Of a stretch of 64,000 nucleotides of DNA, positions 36,662-46,521 are shown in pieces (the stretch's first letter is position 1; the number at the start of each line of letters is the position of its first letter). The DNA lies in contig NZ_LNGH01000022.1 of assembly GCF_011057715.1 (NCBI RefSeq), positions 1-64,000 on the forward strand, written 5' to 3'. Under the pieces are notes generated by a model. The model did not search any database, had not been told where the DNA came from, and saw only the letters and a program-made list of their open reading frames with translations. The translations under genes and the position numbers were made by a program. The DNA comes from Marinitoga sp. 38H-ov. Lineage in GTDB: Bacteria > Thermotogota > Thermotogae > Petrotogales > Petrotogaceae.

Positions 36662-37768
36662 TTATTCCTCCTCAATATATATGCGCGGTACTCTTTTTGT
36701 TATTTTTGACGTTATGTCATAATTAATAGTTCCAGCTAAACTTGCAAGGTTTTCTGCTGAAATAATATTATCTTTTTGTTTTCCTATTAATATTACTTCT
36801 TCACCTAATTTTACATTATTTAATTGTGTGGTTTCAACTACAAATTGATCCATACAAACCCTTCCAATTATATTACATCTTTTACCTTGAATTAAAACAT
36901 ATCCTTTATTAGATAATTGTCTAAAATATCCATCTGCATATCCAACTGGTATTGTAGCAGTTGGGATAGTTTCTTTTGCAAAATAAGTTCTTCCGTAACT
37001 TACACTTTCGCCTTTTTTTAATAAACCAACTCTTGCAACGGTACTTTTCCAAGTTAAAACAGGTTTCAATTCTTTTTCTATTTTAATATCAGAAGGTTGC
37101 ATTCCGTATGTAGCTATTCCAGGTCTTACATAATCTAATGAATATTCTGGGAAAAATAATGAAGCAGCAGAATTACAAATATGTTTTACGGGTATATTTA
37201 TATTTGAATCTTCAATATATTTAATAGCTGATATAAAATTATTGTATTGCTCTTTAATAAAATCATCTAAGTTATCAGCTGTTGCAAAATGAGAATATGC
37301 ACCATGAATATTAATATTATACTCTTTTATTAAAGATATAATTTTATCTAAATTGTAAATATCTATTCCCATTCTATTCATACCGGTATTAATATTAAGA
37401 TGGAATTTTATTTTTTTAATATTTTTTCCAAAAAAATTTATTAATTCTGTTAATTGCTCTAAAGAGCCTATAGTATATATGTATCCATCAATATTTTCTT
37501 TAATCGATTTAGGAGTAGCATAGTTAAACACTAATGTTTCTATATTAACTCCATTTTTTTTAATATTTATACCTTCTCCTAAAAAAGCAACGGCAATTAA
37601 TTTAATACCAATATTCTCTACTACTTTTGCAAGCTGAGTTGCACCATGGCCATATGCGTCAGCTTTTAAAACAGGAATAACTTCAGTTTTAGTTTTATTT
37701 TTTATAAAATTAATATTATGAATATAGTTATTTATATTAATTTCTGCAAAAGTTTTTCTATCAAGCAT
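36662..37768 (-). CDS. alr: Alanine racemase
   Basis: 368 residues. PLP enzyme making D-alanine. The cofactor lysine is Lys35 in VLKADAYGHGA. Other motifs: HLNINTGMNRMGID, HICNSAASLFFPEYSLDYVRPGIATYG, and SYGRTYFA with the catalytic Tyr, followed by TIPVGYADGYFRQLSNKGYVLIQGKRCNIIGRVCMDQ. Ribosome binding site CAGGGGGTG. First gene of a run with yhaM, topA and ddl. A TTGTTA/TATATA promoter about 18 bases apart is visible upstream on the minus strand. Confidence 0.95.
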   Translation of the reverse strand: MLDRKTFAEININNYIHNINFIKNKTKTEVIPVLKADAYGHGATQLAKVVENIGIKLIAVAFLGEGINIKKNGVNIETLVFNYATPKSIKENIDGYIYTIGSLEQLTELINFFGKNIKKIKFHLNINTGMNRMGIDIYNLDKIISLIKEYNINIHGAYSHFATADNLDDFIKEQYNNFISAIKYIEDSNINIPVKHICNSAASLFFPEYSLDYVRPGIATYGMQPSDIKIEKELKPVLTWKSTVARVGLLKKGESVSYGRTYFAKETIPTATIPVGYADGYFRQLSNKGYVLIQGKRCNIIGRVCMDQFVVETTQLNNVKLGEEVILIGKQKDNIISAENLASLAGTINYDITSKITKRVPRIYIEEE

Positions 37769-37860
37769 TTTGCACCCCCTGTTTAAAATTAGGCTATATA
37801 ATAATAAATGAAAAAAGTTAACAAAATATTACAAAGCAATATAATATAGATTTTAAAAAA

Positions 37861-37869
37861 TGGTATAAT
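37861..37869 (+). promoter_or_regulatory. Extended -10 promoter of the UMF1-type transporter gene
   Basis: tggtataat, a TGnTATAAT extended -10 box with no clear -35, 44 bases before the start codon. It is identical in form to the PFK promoter. Confidence 0.55.
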
Positions 37870-37913
37870 ATATTTAAAATTATAGAAATTAAATTTTATT
37901 ATGGGGGGATATT

Positions 37914-39149
37914 ATGACAAAAGAAGAAAAAAGTTGGATTATGTATGATTGGGCTAATTCTGCATATACTTTAGTTATAATTACTGCAGTTTTGCCCATA
38001 TTTTTTAAAGATGTTGCTGCTAAAGGAGTAGAAAATTATTTATCTACTGCTTATTGGGGATATGGTAATACAATAGCTACATTGTTAGTTGCAATTTTAG
38101 CTCCTATTTTAGGAACAATAGCAGATTATAAAAATTACAAAAAAAGATTTTTAACTTTTTTTTGGATAATGGGGATTATATCGACATTTTTATTAACAAG
38201 TGTTGGTGAAGGTGACTGGCTTAAGTGTATAATAATTTATGTTTTCTCAGCAATAGGTTTTTCTGGTGCTAATATATTTTATGATTCTTTATTAGTTGAC
38301 GTTACAAATAATGAAAGAATGGATTGGGTTTCATCTAGTGGTTTTGCTTGGGGATATATTGGTAGTGCAATACCATTTATAATAAGTATGGCTATAATAA
38401 TGAAGCCTGAGTTAATTGGATTAGAAAGCGTATTGGCAGCGACAAAAATATCTTTTGTTATTACAGGTTTCTGGTGGTTAATATTTTCTATTCCAATATT
38501 GAAAAATGTTGAACAAAAATATTATATAGAATCATCCACTACACCAATAAAAGATAGTTTTTTTAGAATTGTTGATACATTTAAAGAAATTAGAAAATAT
38601 AAAAATATATTTCTATTTTTACTAGCTTACTTTTTTTATATTGATGGTGTTGGGACAATAATAAAAATGGCAACAGTATATGGTAAAGATGTTGGAGTAG
38701 GAACTACACAACTATTATTAGCCTTATTAGCAACTCAAATAATTGCTTTTCCATTTGCATTGATATATGGTAAATTAGCTCAAAGATGGAATGTAAAAAC
38801 AATGCTTTTTATAGGAATTATAATATATTTTTTGATAACAATATATGGTTATTTTTTAGATTCGACATTTGATTTTTGGGTGTTAGCAATACTTGTTGCA
38901 ACATCTCAAGGAGGTATTCAAGCGTTAAGTAGATCTATGTATGGTAAATTAATTCCAAAATCAAAATCTGCTGAATTCTTCGGCTTTTATAATATATTTG
39001 GGAAGTTTGCAGCTATTTTAGGGCCGTTTTTAGTAGGATTTTTTTCACAAATTGCAAAAAGTTCTAGATTTGGAGTCTTGAGTATAAGCATATTATTTTT
39101 AATAGGAAGTGTTTTATTAATTAGAGTAAAAGAAGAGGTTAGTGAATAA
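37914..39149 (+). CDS. UMF1-family major facilitator superfamily transporter
   Basis: 411 residues with about 11-12 membrane helices. The N-terminus [30 protein letters not shown] and the segment [12 protein letters not shown]-like [19 protein letters not shown] are typical of the UMF1 (Atg22-like) family. [39 protein letters not shown] near the C-terminus is its best-conserved stretch. Distant relatives export amino acids from fungal vacuoles; bacterial substrates are unknown. Stands alone between divergent alr and convergent tex. Ribosome binding site GGGGGGAT. Confidence 0.88.
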   Translation: MTKEEKSWIMYDWANSAYTLVIITAVLPIFFKDVAAKGVENYLSTAYWGYGNTIATLLVAILAPILGTIADYKNYKKRFLTFFWIMGIISTFLLTSVGEGDWLKCIIIYVFSAIGFSGANIFYDSLLVDVTNNERMDWVSSSGFAWGYIGSAIPFIISMAIIMKPELIGLESVLAATKISFVITGFWWLIFSIPILKNVEQKYYIESSTTPIKDSFFRIVDTFKEIRKYKNIFLFLLAYFFYIDGVGTIIKMATVYGKDVGVGTTQLLLALLATQIIAFPFALIYGKLAQRWNVKTMLFIGIIIYFLITIYGYFLDSTFDFWVLAILVATSQGGIQALSRSMYGKLIPKSKSAEFFGFYNIFGKFAAILGPFLVGFFSQIAKSSRFGVLSISILFLIGSVLLIRVKEEVSE

Positions 39150-39173
39150 AAATAGCCCGCAAGGGCTATTTTT
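39148..39173. terminator. Bidirectional terminator between the transporter and tex
   Basis: An 11-bp perfect stem aaaaatagccc/gggctattttt with a GCAA tetraloop. Both convergent genes end at its edges; their stop codons overlap the stem. Confidence 0.9.
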
Positions 39174-41322
39174 ATCTGAGTTTTAAATTAATTCTTTTTA
39201 AATCTTTATCAATATCTAAAATTTCAACATTAACAATTTGATTAATACTTAGTATTTCTGAAGGATGTTTAATGAATTTATCTGAAACATTAGATTTATG
39301 AATTAATCCATTTTCTTTAATTCCTAAATCCACAAAAGCTCCAAAATCTGTTATATTAGTTACTCTTCCTTGAAGAATCATTCCAACTTTTAGGTCCTCA
39401 AAAGTCAATATATCATCATATAATAATGGTTGAGGTAATTCATCTCTTAAATCTCTTCCAGGTTTCTGTAATTCAGAAATAATATCTTTTAATGTATATT
39501 CACCAATACCAATTTTTTTTGATAATTCTTTTATTTTTTCATTAGTCATATATTTATTTAATTCATTTCTAATTAATTGTAATTTTTCACTATTCAATAT
39601 ATCTTCTTTTTTAAACCCTAAAAAAGTGAGTAATTCTTCAGTTTTTTCATAACTTTCTGGGTGTATTCCTGTTATTTCTAGAGGATTACTGCCATCAAAT
39701 ATTCTCAAAAATCCTGCAGATTGTTCAAATGCTTTTGGGCCAAATCCTTTTACCTTTAACAGTTCATCTCTTGAATTAAAAGGACCATTTTCTTCTCTGT
39801 ATTTTACGATATTTTCTGCTAATTTAGGGGTTATTCCAGAAATATATTGAAGTAATGCAGCAGAAGCGGTGTTTAAATTTACACCAACTAAATTAACAAC
39901 ATGTTCTACAGTATTTTCTAATTTTTCTTTTAATAATTTTTGATTCATATCATGTTGGTATTGACCAACACCTAATGATTTTGGATCAATTTTAACAAAT
40001 TCAGCTAATGGGTCCTGAACTCTTCTTCCAATGCTTATTGCTCCTCTTACTGTAACGTCTAAATCTGGAAATTCTTTTACTGCTAATTTTGAAGCTGAAT
40101 AAACAGAAGCTCCAGATTCATCTGAAAAAATATATTTTAAATTTAAGTTATGTTTTTTGATTGTATCAACAATAAATTTTTGAGTTTCTCTCGAAGCTGT
40201 ACCATTACCAATAACTATTAGATTTAAATTGTATTTTTTAATTAAATCTAAAACAATTTTTTCAGCATTTTCAAAATCATTTTGAGGTGGGACTGGATAA
40301 ATAGTAGCATTTTCTAAAAATTTACCTGATTCATCTAAAGCTACAACTTTGCATCCGGTTCTATATCCAGGATCTATTGCTAAAATTCTTTTGTTTTTTA
40401 GCGGAGGGGTTAATAACAATTCTTTCAAATTTTTTGAAAATAATTCAATAGAACTCTCTTCGGCTTTTTGGGTTAATAAATTCCTTACTTCATTAGAAAT
40501 TGAAGGGAATAACATATTTTTAAAACCATAATCCAGACCTTCTTTAATTATTTCATTATTTGTATCATATTTAGTTAAATAATTTCTATATAATTTTTCA
40601 ATATACTTATCTTCAATAATAAGTTTTACAGACAATACGCCATCTTTTTCTCCACGATTTATTGAAAGAACTCTATAATTTGGGATCTTAGAAATTTCCT
40701 GAGAAAATTCATGATATGTATCATATTTAGTTTTTTCTTCTAAAAATTTTTTCTTTTTATTACTTTCAATTTTTCCGTATTTTAAAAGATCATTTCTTAA
40801 AGTTTGTCTTATATTCTCATTGTGGGCAAAATATTGACCTATAATATTTTTAACGCCTTCTAAAACCTCTTCTATCGTTTTAAAATTTTCATTTATATAT
40901 TTTTCTGCTTCTGCCTTAATATTTGTTATCTCTTGTAATAACAATTTTTGAGCAAAAGGTTCTAAACCATTTTCTATAGCAATATCTGCTTTAGTCTTTT
41001 TTCTTTTTTTATACGGTAAATATAAATCTTCAACTTCACTCATTTTCATTGCATTTAAAATCTTATTTTTTAAATCTTCTGTTAATTTTCCTTGTTCTTC
41101 AATAGATTTAATAACGCTTTCTTTTCTTTTTTCTAATTCTGAATAATATTGAAGTAATTCAGATATTTTCCTAACTTCTTCCTCTTTTAAATTTCCTGTA
41201 GCTTCTTTTCTATACCTACTAATGAAAGGGATAGTGTTTCCATTGTTCAATAGTTCAACAGTGTTTTTAACCTGCCATTCTTTTACTTTTAAATCTTTAG
41301 AAATAACATCAATTATATTCAT
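39172..41322 (-). CDS. tex: Tex-family RNA-binding transcription accessory protein
   Basis: 716 residues. Contains the N-terminal Tex/Spt6 helical region (NTIPFISRYRKEATGNLKEEEVR), the YqgF/RNase-H-like domain (RILAIDPGYRTGCKVVALDESG), the helix-hairpin-helix region (LNTASAALLQYISGITPKLAENIVKYREENG, FKVKGFGPKAFEQ-like) and a C-terminal S1 RNA-binding domain (VGMILQGRVTNITDFGAFVDLGIKENGLIHKSNVS). A conserved bacterial relative of Spt6 that influences transcription and stress tolerance. Separated from trigger factor by a terminator, so it may have its own promoter or depend on read-through. Confidence 0.93.
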   Translation of the reverse strand: MNIIDVISKDLKVKEWQVKNTVELLNNGNTIPFISRYRKEATGNLKEEEVRKISELLQYYSELEKRKESVIKSIEEQGKLTEDLKNKILNAMKMSEVEDLYLPYKKRKKTKADIAIENGLEPFAQKLLLQEITNIKAEAEKYINENFKTIEEVLEGVKNIIGQYFAHNENIRQTLRNDLLKYGKIESNKKKKFLEEKTKYDTYHEFSQEISKIPNYRVLSINRGEKDGVLSVKLIIEDKYIEKLYRNYLTKYDTNNEIIKEGLDYGFKNMLFPSISNEVRNLLTQKAEESSIELFSKNLKELLLTPPLKNKRILAIDPGYRTGCKVVALDESGKFLENATIYPVPPQNDFENAEKIVLDLIKKYNLNLIVIGNGTASRETQKFIVDTIKKHNLNLKYIFSDESGASVYSASKLAVKEFPDLDVTVRGAISIGRRVQDPLAEFVKIDPKSLGVGQYQHDMNQKLLKEKLENTVEHVVNLVGVNLNTASAALLQYISGITPKLAENIVKYREENGPFNSRDELLKVKGFGPKAFEQSAGFLRIFDGSNPLEITGIHPESYEKTEELLTFLGFKKEDILNSEKLQLIRNELNKYMTNEKIKELSKKIGIGEYTLKDIISELQKPGRDLRDELPQPLLYDDILTFEDLKVGMILQGRVTNITDFGAFVDLGIKENGLIHKSNVSDKFIKHPSEILSINQIVNVEILDIDKDLKRINLKLR

Positions 41323-41338
41323 TAAATCACCTCTTCTA

Positions 41339-41371
41339 AATTAAAACAGGGAACTAGTCCCTGTTTTAATT
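41339..41371 (-). terminator. Terminator of the trigger factor gene
   Basis: A 14-bp perfect stem (41339-41352 with 41358-41371), loop actag. The stop codon of tig lies in the stem and the tex ribosome binding site follows downstream. Confidence 0.85.
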
Positions 41372-42647
41372 AATTTTCTTCATTTTGTTTTTCTTCAAAA
41401 TTTTCAACTTCAACTATTTCAACGCTTTTTGATATATGGTCAGCAACTTTTCTGCTTAAAATATCCCACATTAAATTACCTAAAATTTCTGCATTTGAGT
41501 ATATAATTTCTCTAGCTTTATCATGAGGTATTCTATACATATGAGCAAAAGAATGTATAGCTTCACTTAATTCTTTCTCTTCAACTTTTATATTGTTTTC
41601 TTCAGCGATTTTATTTATAATTGTCATTTCTTTTATTGCTTTAATAGCTTGTTCTTTTAATTCTTCGATATATTTATCTTCTCCACCATGTTTTTCAATT
41701 TCTTCTTCATATTTTTCTGATTGTTTTGCTCTTTCTAATGATTTTTCAACAAAATCATCAATTGTTTCTTCGGCTACATCAATTTCAACATATTTATGTA
41801 ATTGAGAAATTATATAATTTTTAATATAATCGTCTTTCCAAGCTTTGAATGATTCTGAACCTTCATTAGATAATTTTTCTTTTAATTCTAAAACTGAATT
41901 TATTTCAGTATCTAATGTTTTTGCTATGTCATCATTTAATTCTGGGATAATTCTTTTGTATACGCCTTCTACATTAATTTGATATATATATTTTTTATCT
42001 TCGAATTCTCTATTGATTTCAACATAATCGCCTTTTTTCTTTCCTATTAAATCTGTAACCATAGGTCTTTTATCTTCTTCGTATAATACATATTCGCTTT
42101 CTTTATCTTTAAATAATTCTTTACCTTCTTCATTTAAAACATTATATTTAACTTTTACTAAGTCGCCAATTTCTGCTGGTGAATCTTTTTCTTCTAAAAT
42201 TGGATTTTCTTCTAATAATTCTTTTATTCTATCTTCTACAAATTTTTCAACGATTTCTTTTTCTGTTGGAACTTCAACCTTTATTTCTTCGAATTTTGTT
42301 GATATAACTTCAGGGTGTTCATGTACTAATATTTCCACTTCAGCAAAACCATTATCTAAAGCAAATGATTCAACATATGGTCCAAATAATAATTTTTCAT
42401 CTTTAAATTCTGCTTCAACTTTTTCCAATAATACTTCTCTAACCATTTCTATAAAATCTTCGCCAAATTTAACTTTCATAACATTCTTTGGAACTTTACC
42501 TTTTCTAAAACCATGAAAGGTATATCTTTGGTTTAATTCTCTAACGATTTGATCTTCAGCTTTTTCTATATCTTTTTTATCAAATTTAACTAAAAATCTT
42601 TTTACGTTTTTTTCTTCTGATAAAATTTCTTTTTGCATATTCAACAC
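41370..42647 (-). CDS. tig: Trigger factor chaperone
   Basis: 425 residues. Ribosome-associated folding chaperone. The N-terminal ribosome-binding domain has the signature FHGFRKGKVPKNVMKVKFG. The middle PPIase-like domain contains AEIGDLVKVKYNVLNEEGKELF and is somewhat divergent, so prolyl-isomerase activity is uncertain. The long C-terminal helical domain is highly acidic. An extended -10 (TGTATAAT) lies on the minus strand upstream. Ribosome binding site AAAAGGAGTG. Confidence 0.93.
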   Translation of the reverse strand: MLNMQKEILSEEKNVKRFLVKFDKKDIEKAEDQIVRELNQRYTFHGFRKGKVPKNVMKVKFGEDFIEMVREVLLEKVEAEFKDEKLLFGPYVESFALDNGFAEVEILVHEHPEVISTKFEEIKVEVPTEKEIVEKFVEDRIKELLEENPILEEKDSPAEIGDLVKVKYNVLNEEGKELFKDKESEYVLYEEDKRPMVTDLIGKKKGDYVEINREFEDKKYIYQINVEGVYKRIIPELNDDIAKTLDTEINSVLELKEKLSNEGSESFKAWKDDYIKNYIISQLHKYVEIDVAEETIDDFVEKSLERAKQSEKYEEEIEKHGGEDKYIEELKEQAIKAIKEMTIINKIAEENNIKVEEKELSEAIHSFAHMYRIPHDKAREIIYSNAEILGNLMWDILSRKVADHISKSVEIVEVENFEEKQNEEN

Positions 42648-42838
42648 TCCTTTTTAATAATATTTCATACTATATTATACATGTAATTTATCTTAATACT
42701 GTTAAAATTAGGTCAAAAAAGGATTTCGTACAAGTAATAAAATTAAAACAATTTTGAGGTTAATTAATTGTAAACAAATTATTTTAAATAGAAAAAAATA
42801 AATTTTTATTGTATAATAAATTTGATGGGGGTGTTATA

Positions 42839-44515
42839 GTGAATAAAAAATATTTGAGAAATATATTATATACAAATTCTATTGTAATAATATTTTTTAT
42901 GGGAATATTTATGATTATATCAATATTTATATCTACAAATATTTTATTTAAAAAAATATATAACTCTACTATACAAAATTCTGTTAAATCTATATCTGAT
43001 CTATATAATAAAAACATGAAATATTTTGAATATTTTAGTACAAAATACCAAAATATTATATCAGAATTATTAGATGAATCATATAGTAATTATATAAATA
43101 ATGAACAGTTTTATTCAAATGAAATAATAGAAATTTTAAATAAAGTAGGAATCTTTAAAAGAATTGATTACTATATAATAAATAAAAATGGAATAATTAT
43201 TGAAACAAGTTATGAAAAAGATTTGGGACTTAATTTGGCTAATAGAGTACCAAATTATTGGAATAACTTAATAGAGGAATTAAATAAAACTAATAAATAT
43301 ATTGAAGGAATTTCTTTTGAAATAAAAACAAATAATCCAAGGATTTATGGATATTTAAAAATGGATGATGGTAATATATTTGAAATAGGTGTATTAATTG
43401 ATGAAAGAGCAATACCGAATTTTCCTAAAACAGTCTCTGAAATTAATTTAAATTTTATTAAATCTATTTATACTTACAATATTTCTTTTATACCTTTTTC
43501 TTTAGATTTTCCGTTTTTAGGTGATGAAGATAAAGATATTTTTAATAATTTGGAATATTCTAAAGGTGAAATAAAAACATATTACTTAAAAGAAAGCTCT
43601 GATGGTAAATATTCTTATGTATATATTAAATGGATTCCAGATATTATTGAAGGTAAAGAATTTAATTTTTCTGTATTAACAAAAATAAGTATTGATTTAT
43701 CAAATTTAGTTAGATTGAAAAATATTATAATTTTTATTCTTCTAATAATAATATTTTTTATAATATTCTTATTAACATTATATCTTAGTAATATAACCAA
43801 AAAGATAGAGAGACCATTATTAAAATTAATAAAGAATATTGAAGATGGAAAAATAGATGAAAAGTTTGAAACAAATATATTAGAAATAGATACTTTAATA
43901 AAATATTATACTCATTTAGTGAATAGTTTAATAGAAAAATTGAAAATTGAAGAAAAGGAATATAATATTTTAAAGGAAAAATTATTAAATATAGAAAAAG
44001 AAAAAGATTTGCTATATGATATGGCATTAAAAGATGATTTAACAAAATTATTTAATAAGAAGGGGTCTATTCAAATAATACAGAAGTTAATATTGAATAA
44101 AGAGAATTTTAGTGTAATATATTTAGAACTAGATAATTACAATAGCATATTAGAAAAATTTGGGGTTAATGAGGCTAATGATGCTATAATTTCATTGGTT
44201 GAAGTTATGAAAAAAATATTTAGAGAGAGAGATTTTATATTTAAGATTGATGAAAATGAATTTTTAATTTTATTGAGATTAGTAAATATTGAAATTGCAC
44301 AAAAAATATTAAAAAGATTTGTAGATGCTTTAAAAAAATTTAATATAACTAGTGATAAGCAGTATAAAATTTCAATAAGTTATGGTATTATTGAATATAA
44401 AGATCAAAGTGTTGAGGGTATTTTTGAAGATGCAAGAAAAAAGATGGAAATAATGAAAAAGAAAAAAATTGAGTTATTAAAAAGAATAACAGATAATAAT
44501 CAGGAGGATGATTAA
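42839..44515 (+). CDS. Membrane sensor with a degenerate GGDEF domain
   Basis: 558 residues from the GTG at 42839, which follows GGGGGTGTTATA; an ATG at 42809 lacks a site. One membrane helix near the N-terminus (IIFFMGIFMIISIFIS), a ~240-residue extracytoplasmic sensor region with Cache-like features, a second helix (IIIFILLIIIFFIIFLLTLYL), a HAMP-like linker and coiled coil. The GGDEF domain begins LKDDLTKLFNKKGS but its active-site loop is DENEF in place of GGDEF and the metal-binding segment is LELDNYNSILEKFG, so it should be inactive as a cyclase. An RxxD motif (RERD) lies exactly five residues before the loop, the normal I-site position, so it may bind c-di-GMP as a receptor. The stop overlaps the next start. 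Confidence 0.82.
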   Translation: MNKKYLRNILYTNSIVIIFFMGIFMIISIFISTNILFKKIYNSTIQNSVKSISDLYNKNMKYFEYFSTKYQNIISELLDESYSNYINNEQFYSNEIIEILNKVGIFKRIDYYIINKNGIIIETSYEKDLGLNLANRVPNYWNNLIEELNKTNKYIEGISFEIKTNNPRIYGYLKMDDGNIFEIGVLIDERAIPNFPKTVSEINLNFIKSIYTYNISFIPFSLDFPFLGDEDKDIFNNLEYSKGEIKTYYLKESSDGKYSYVYIKWIPDIIEGKEFNFSVLTKISIDLSNLVRLKNIIIFILLIIIFFIIFLLTLYLSNITKKIERPLLKLIKNIEDGKIDEKFETNILEIDTLIKYYTHLVNSLIEKLKIEEKEYNILKEKLLNIEKEKDLLYDMALKDDLTKLFNKKGSIQIIQKLILNKENFSVIYLELDNYNSILEKFGVNEANDAIISLVEVMKKIFRERDFIFKIDENEFLILLRLVNIEIAQKILKRFVDALKKFNITSDKQYKISISYGIIEYKDQSVEGIFEDARKKMEIMKKKKIELLKRITDNNQEDD

Positions 44516-45168
44516 TGAAGTTAATCCCTTTTTATTCTAAAGATGATATTAAAGTTTATATGCTTATACTACCACCTTTTGGTACTAATTCCTATATTAT
44601 ACAAAAAAATAGAACAATAATTGTAATTGATCCAGGTAAAGGAATTAATATTATTAATAATTATTTAGATATAGAAGGTTATAAAAATAAGGGGATATTA
44701 ATTACACATACACACTTTGATCATATATATGGATTGAATGAATTAAAAGATTTTAATATTTTTATTCCAGAAAAAGAAGAGGAAGGATTAAAAAATCCTG
44801 CAAAAAATTTGATTTATCTTATTAATGAGGAAATTGAATTTAAAGTTAATCATAACATAATATATGAAGGGTATCATAATATTGGAGATTTAAAATTCAT
44901 TGCTACATATTTTCCGGGGCATACACCTGGATCTATGGTATATGACTTTGGAGATTTTATATTTACAGGAGATTTTATTTTCTCAAATAGTATTGGGAGA
45001 ACTGATTTGCCATATGGAGATGAGAAATTAATGTTTAAATCAATAGACAAATTTAAAAAATACATAAAAAGTAAGGAAGGAAAAACTATTATTTTTCCAG
45101 GGCACATGGATATTTGTAATATAAATTATTTAATTGAAAATAATTTATTTTTAGGAGGTTGCGCATGA
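44515..45168 (+). CDS. Metallo-beta-lactamase-fold hydrolase (glyoxalase II-like)
   Basis: 217 residues. The metal-binding motif is ITHTHFDHIYG (HxHxDH), followed by PGHTPGSMVYDFGDFIFTGDFIFSNSIGRTDLPYGD and the late His in IIFPGHMDI. This matches the hydroxyacylglutathione hydrolase-like group, which cleaves thioesters. No glutathione system is apparent here, so the true substrate may be another thioester. It overlaps the GGDEF-like gene by one base and shares the ATGA overlap with purB. Confidence 0.88.
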   Translation: MKLIPFYSKDDIKVYMLILPPFGTNSYIIQKNRTIIVIDPGKGINIINNYLDIEGYKNKGILITHTHFDHIYGLNELKDFNIFIPEKEEEGLKNPAKNLIYLINEEIEFKVNHNIIYEGYHNIGDLKFIATYFPGHTPGSMVYDFGDFIFTGDFIFSNSIGRTDLPYGDEKLMFKSIDKFKKYIKSKEGKTIIFPGHMDICNINYLIENNLFLGGCA

Positions 45169-46457
45169 TTGAAAGATATTCATTGTCTCCTATGAAGGAT
45201 ATATGGAGTGAAGAAGAAAAATTTCGAAGATGGTTAGAGGTGGAATTATCAGTAATAGAAGCTTTTGAAGAAATGGGAATTGCTCCAAAAGGCACAGCTG
45301 AGAAAATTAGAATGAATTCTAAAATTGATGTTGAAAAAATATTAGAAATTGAAAGTGTTGTTGATCATGATGTTATAGCGTTTATAAAATCAATAACAGA
45401 TAATATGGGGGATGAAGCTAGATATTTTCATAAAGGGTTAACATCATCTGATATAGTTGATACAGCATTATCTTTGGGATTAAAAAGAGCTGGTGAATTA
45501 ATATTAGAAGAATTAATCGTATTATCAAATATATTAAAAGAAAAGGCGATTAAATATAAATATTTATATACAGTTGGTAGAACACATGGTGTGCATGCTG
45601 AACCAACATCATTTGGATTAAAATTATTATCCTATTTAGCTGAATTAGAAAGAAATATATCTAGATTGAAAATATCAATTGAAAATATTTCATATGGTAA
45701 ATTGAGTGGCGCGGTAGGGAATTATGCTAATATTGATCCTGAAATAGAATATATAGCATTAAATAAACTGGGATTAAAACCAGAAATTGTTGCAACTCAA
45801 GTTGTTCCAAGAGATAGACATGCCGAATTTTTATCTGTGTTAGCTTTAATTGGTGCGGGGATTGAAAGGATTGCAGTTGAAATAAGACATTTGCAAAAAA
45901 CGGAGGTTTTAGAAGCTCAAGAACCTTTCAAAAAAGGTCAAAGAGGATCTTCGGCTATGCCTCATAAAAAAAATCCTATATTATGTGAAAGATTGACAGG
46001 TATGGCAAGAATGCTCAGAAGTTATACTGTAGCTGGATATGAAAATATATCTTTATGGCATGAAAGAGATATTTCTCATTCTTCAGTTGAGAGAGTATTT
46101 TTACCTGATGCAACATTAATAACCTTTTATATGGTTAAAAAAACCCAATATCTCATAGATAATCTTATTGTTAATGAGGATAGGATTAAAGAAACATTTG
46201 AAAAATCATATAATTTAGTTTATTCACAAAGAGTCTTATTATCCTTAATTGACAAGGGAATAAGTAGAGAAAATGGATATAAATTTGTTCAAAAATATGC
46301 ATTGGAAGCTTGGGAAACAAGGAGAGATTTCAAGGAATTATTATGGAATGATAAAGAAATAAAAAATTTATTTACTAAAGAAGAATTTGATGAAATCTTT
46401 ACTCCAAATTATTATTTAAGAAATATAGATAAAATTTATTCTAAATTAGGATTATAA
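45165..46457 (+). CDS. purB: Adenylosuccinate lyase
   Basis: 430 residues from the ATG at 45165, five bases after AGGAGGT. Cleaves SAICAR and adenylosuccinate in purine synthesis. Signature GSSAMPHKKNP is intact. Also YSLSPMKDIWSEEEKFRRWLEVELSVIEA, FHKGLTSSDIVDTALSL, VGRTHGVHAEPTSFGLK and SLWHERDISHSSVERV, where the catalytic Ser and His regions are present. Closes the three-gene set with the sensor and the hydrolase, followed by a strong terminator. Confidence 0.96.
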   Translation: MIERYSLSPMKDIWSEEEKFRRWLEVELSVIEAFEEMGIAPKGTAEKIRMNSKIDVEKILEIESVVDHDVIAFIKSITDNMGDEARYFHKGLTSSDIVDTALSLGLKRAGELILEELIVLSNILKEKAIKYKYLYTVGRTHGVHAEPTSFGLKLLSYLAELERNISRLKISIENISYGKLSGAVGNYANIDPEIEYIALNKLGLKPEIVATQVVPRDRHAEFLSVLALIGAGIERIAVEIRHLQKTEVLEAQEPFKKGQRGSSAMPHKKNPILCERLTGMARMLRSYTVAGYENISLWHERDISHSSVERVFLPDATLITFYMVKKTQYLIDNLIVNEDRIKETFEKSYNLVYSQRVLLSLIDKGISRENGYKFVQKYALEAWETRRDFKELLWNDKEIKNLFTKEEFDEIFTPNYYLRNIDKIYSKLGL

Positions 46458-46460
46458 TAA

Positions 46461-46490
46461 TTAATATCCCATCTAAGGATGGGATATTAA
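46461..46490. terminator. Terminator between purB and ispE
   Basis: A 13-bp perfect stem ttaatatcccatc/gatgggatattaa with loop taag, followed by T-rich DNA. It lies between convergent genes and may act in both directions. Confidence 0.85.
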
Positions 46491-46521
46491 TTTAAATGAT
46501 ATCAATAGAATTAAACATTCA

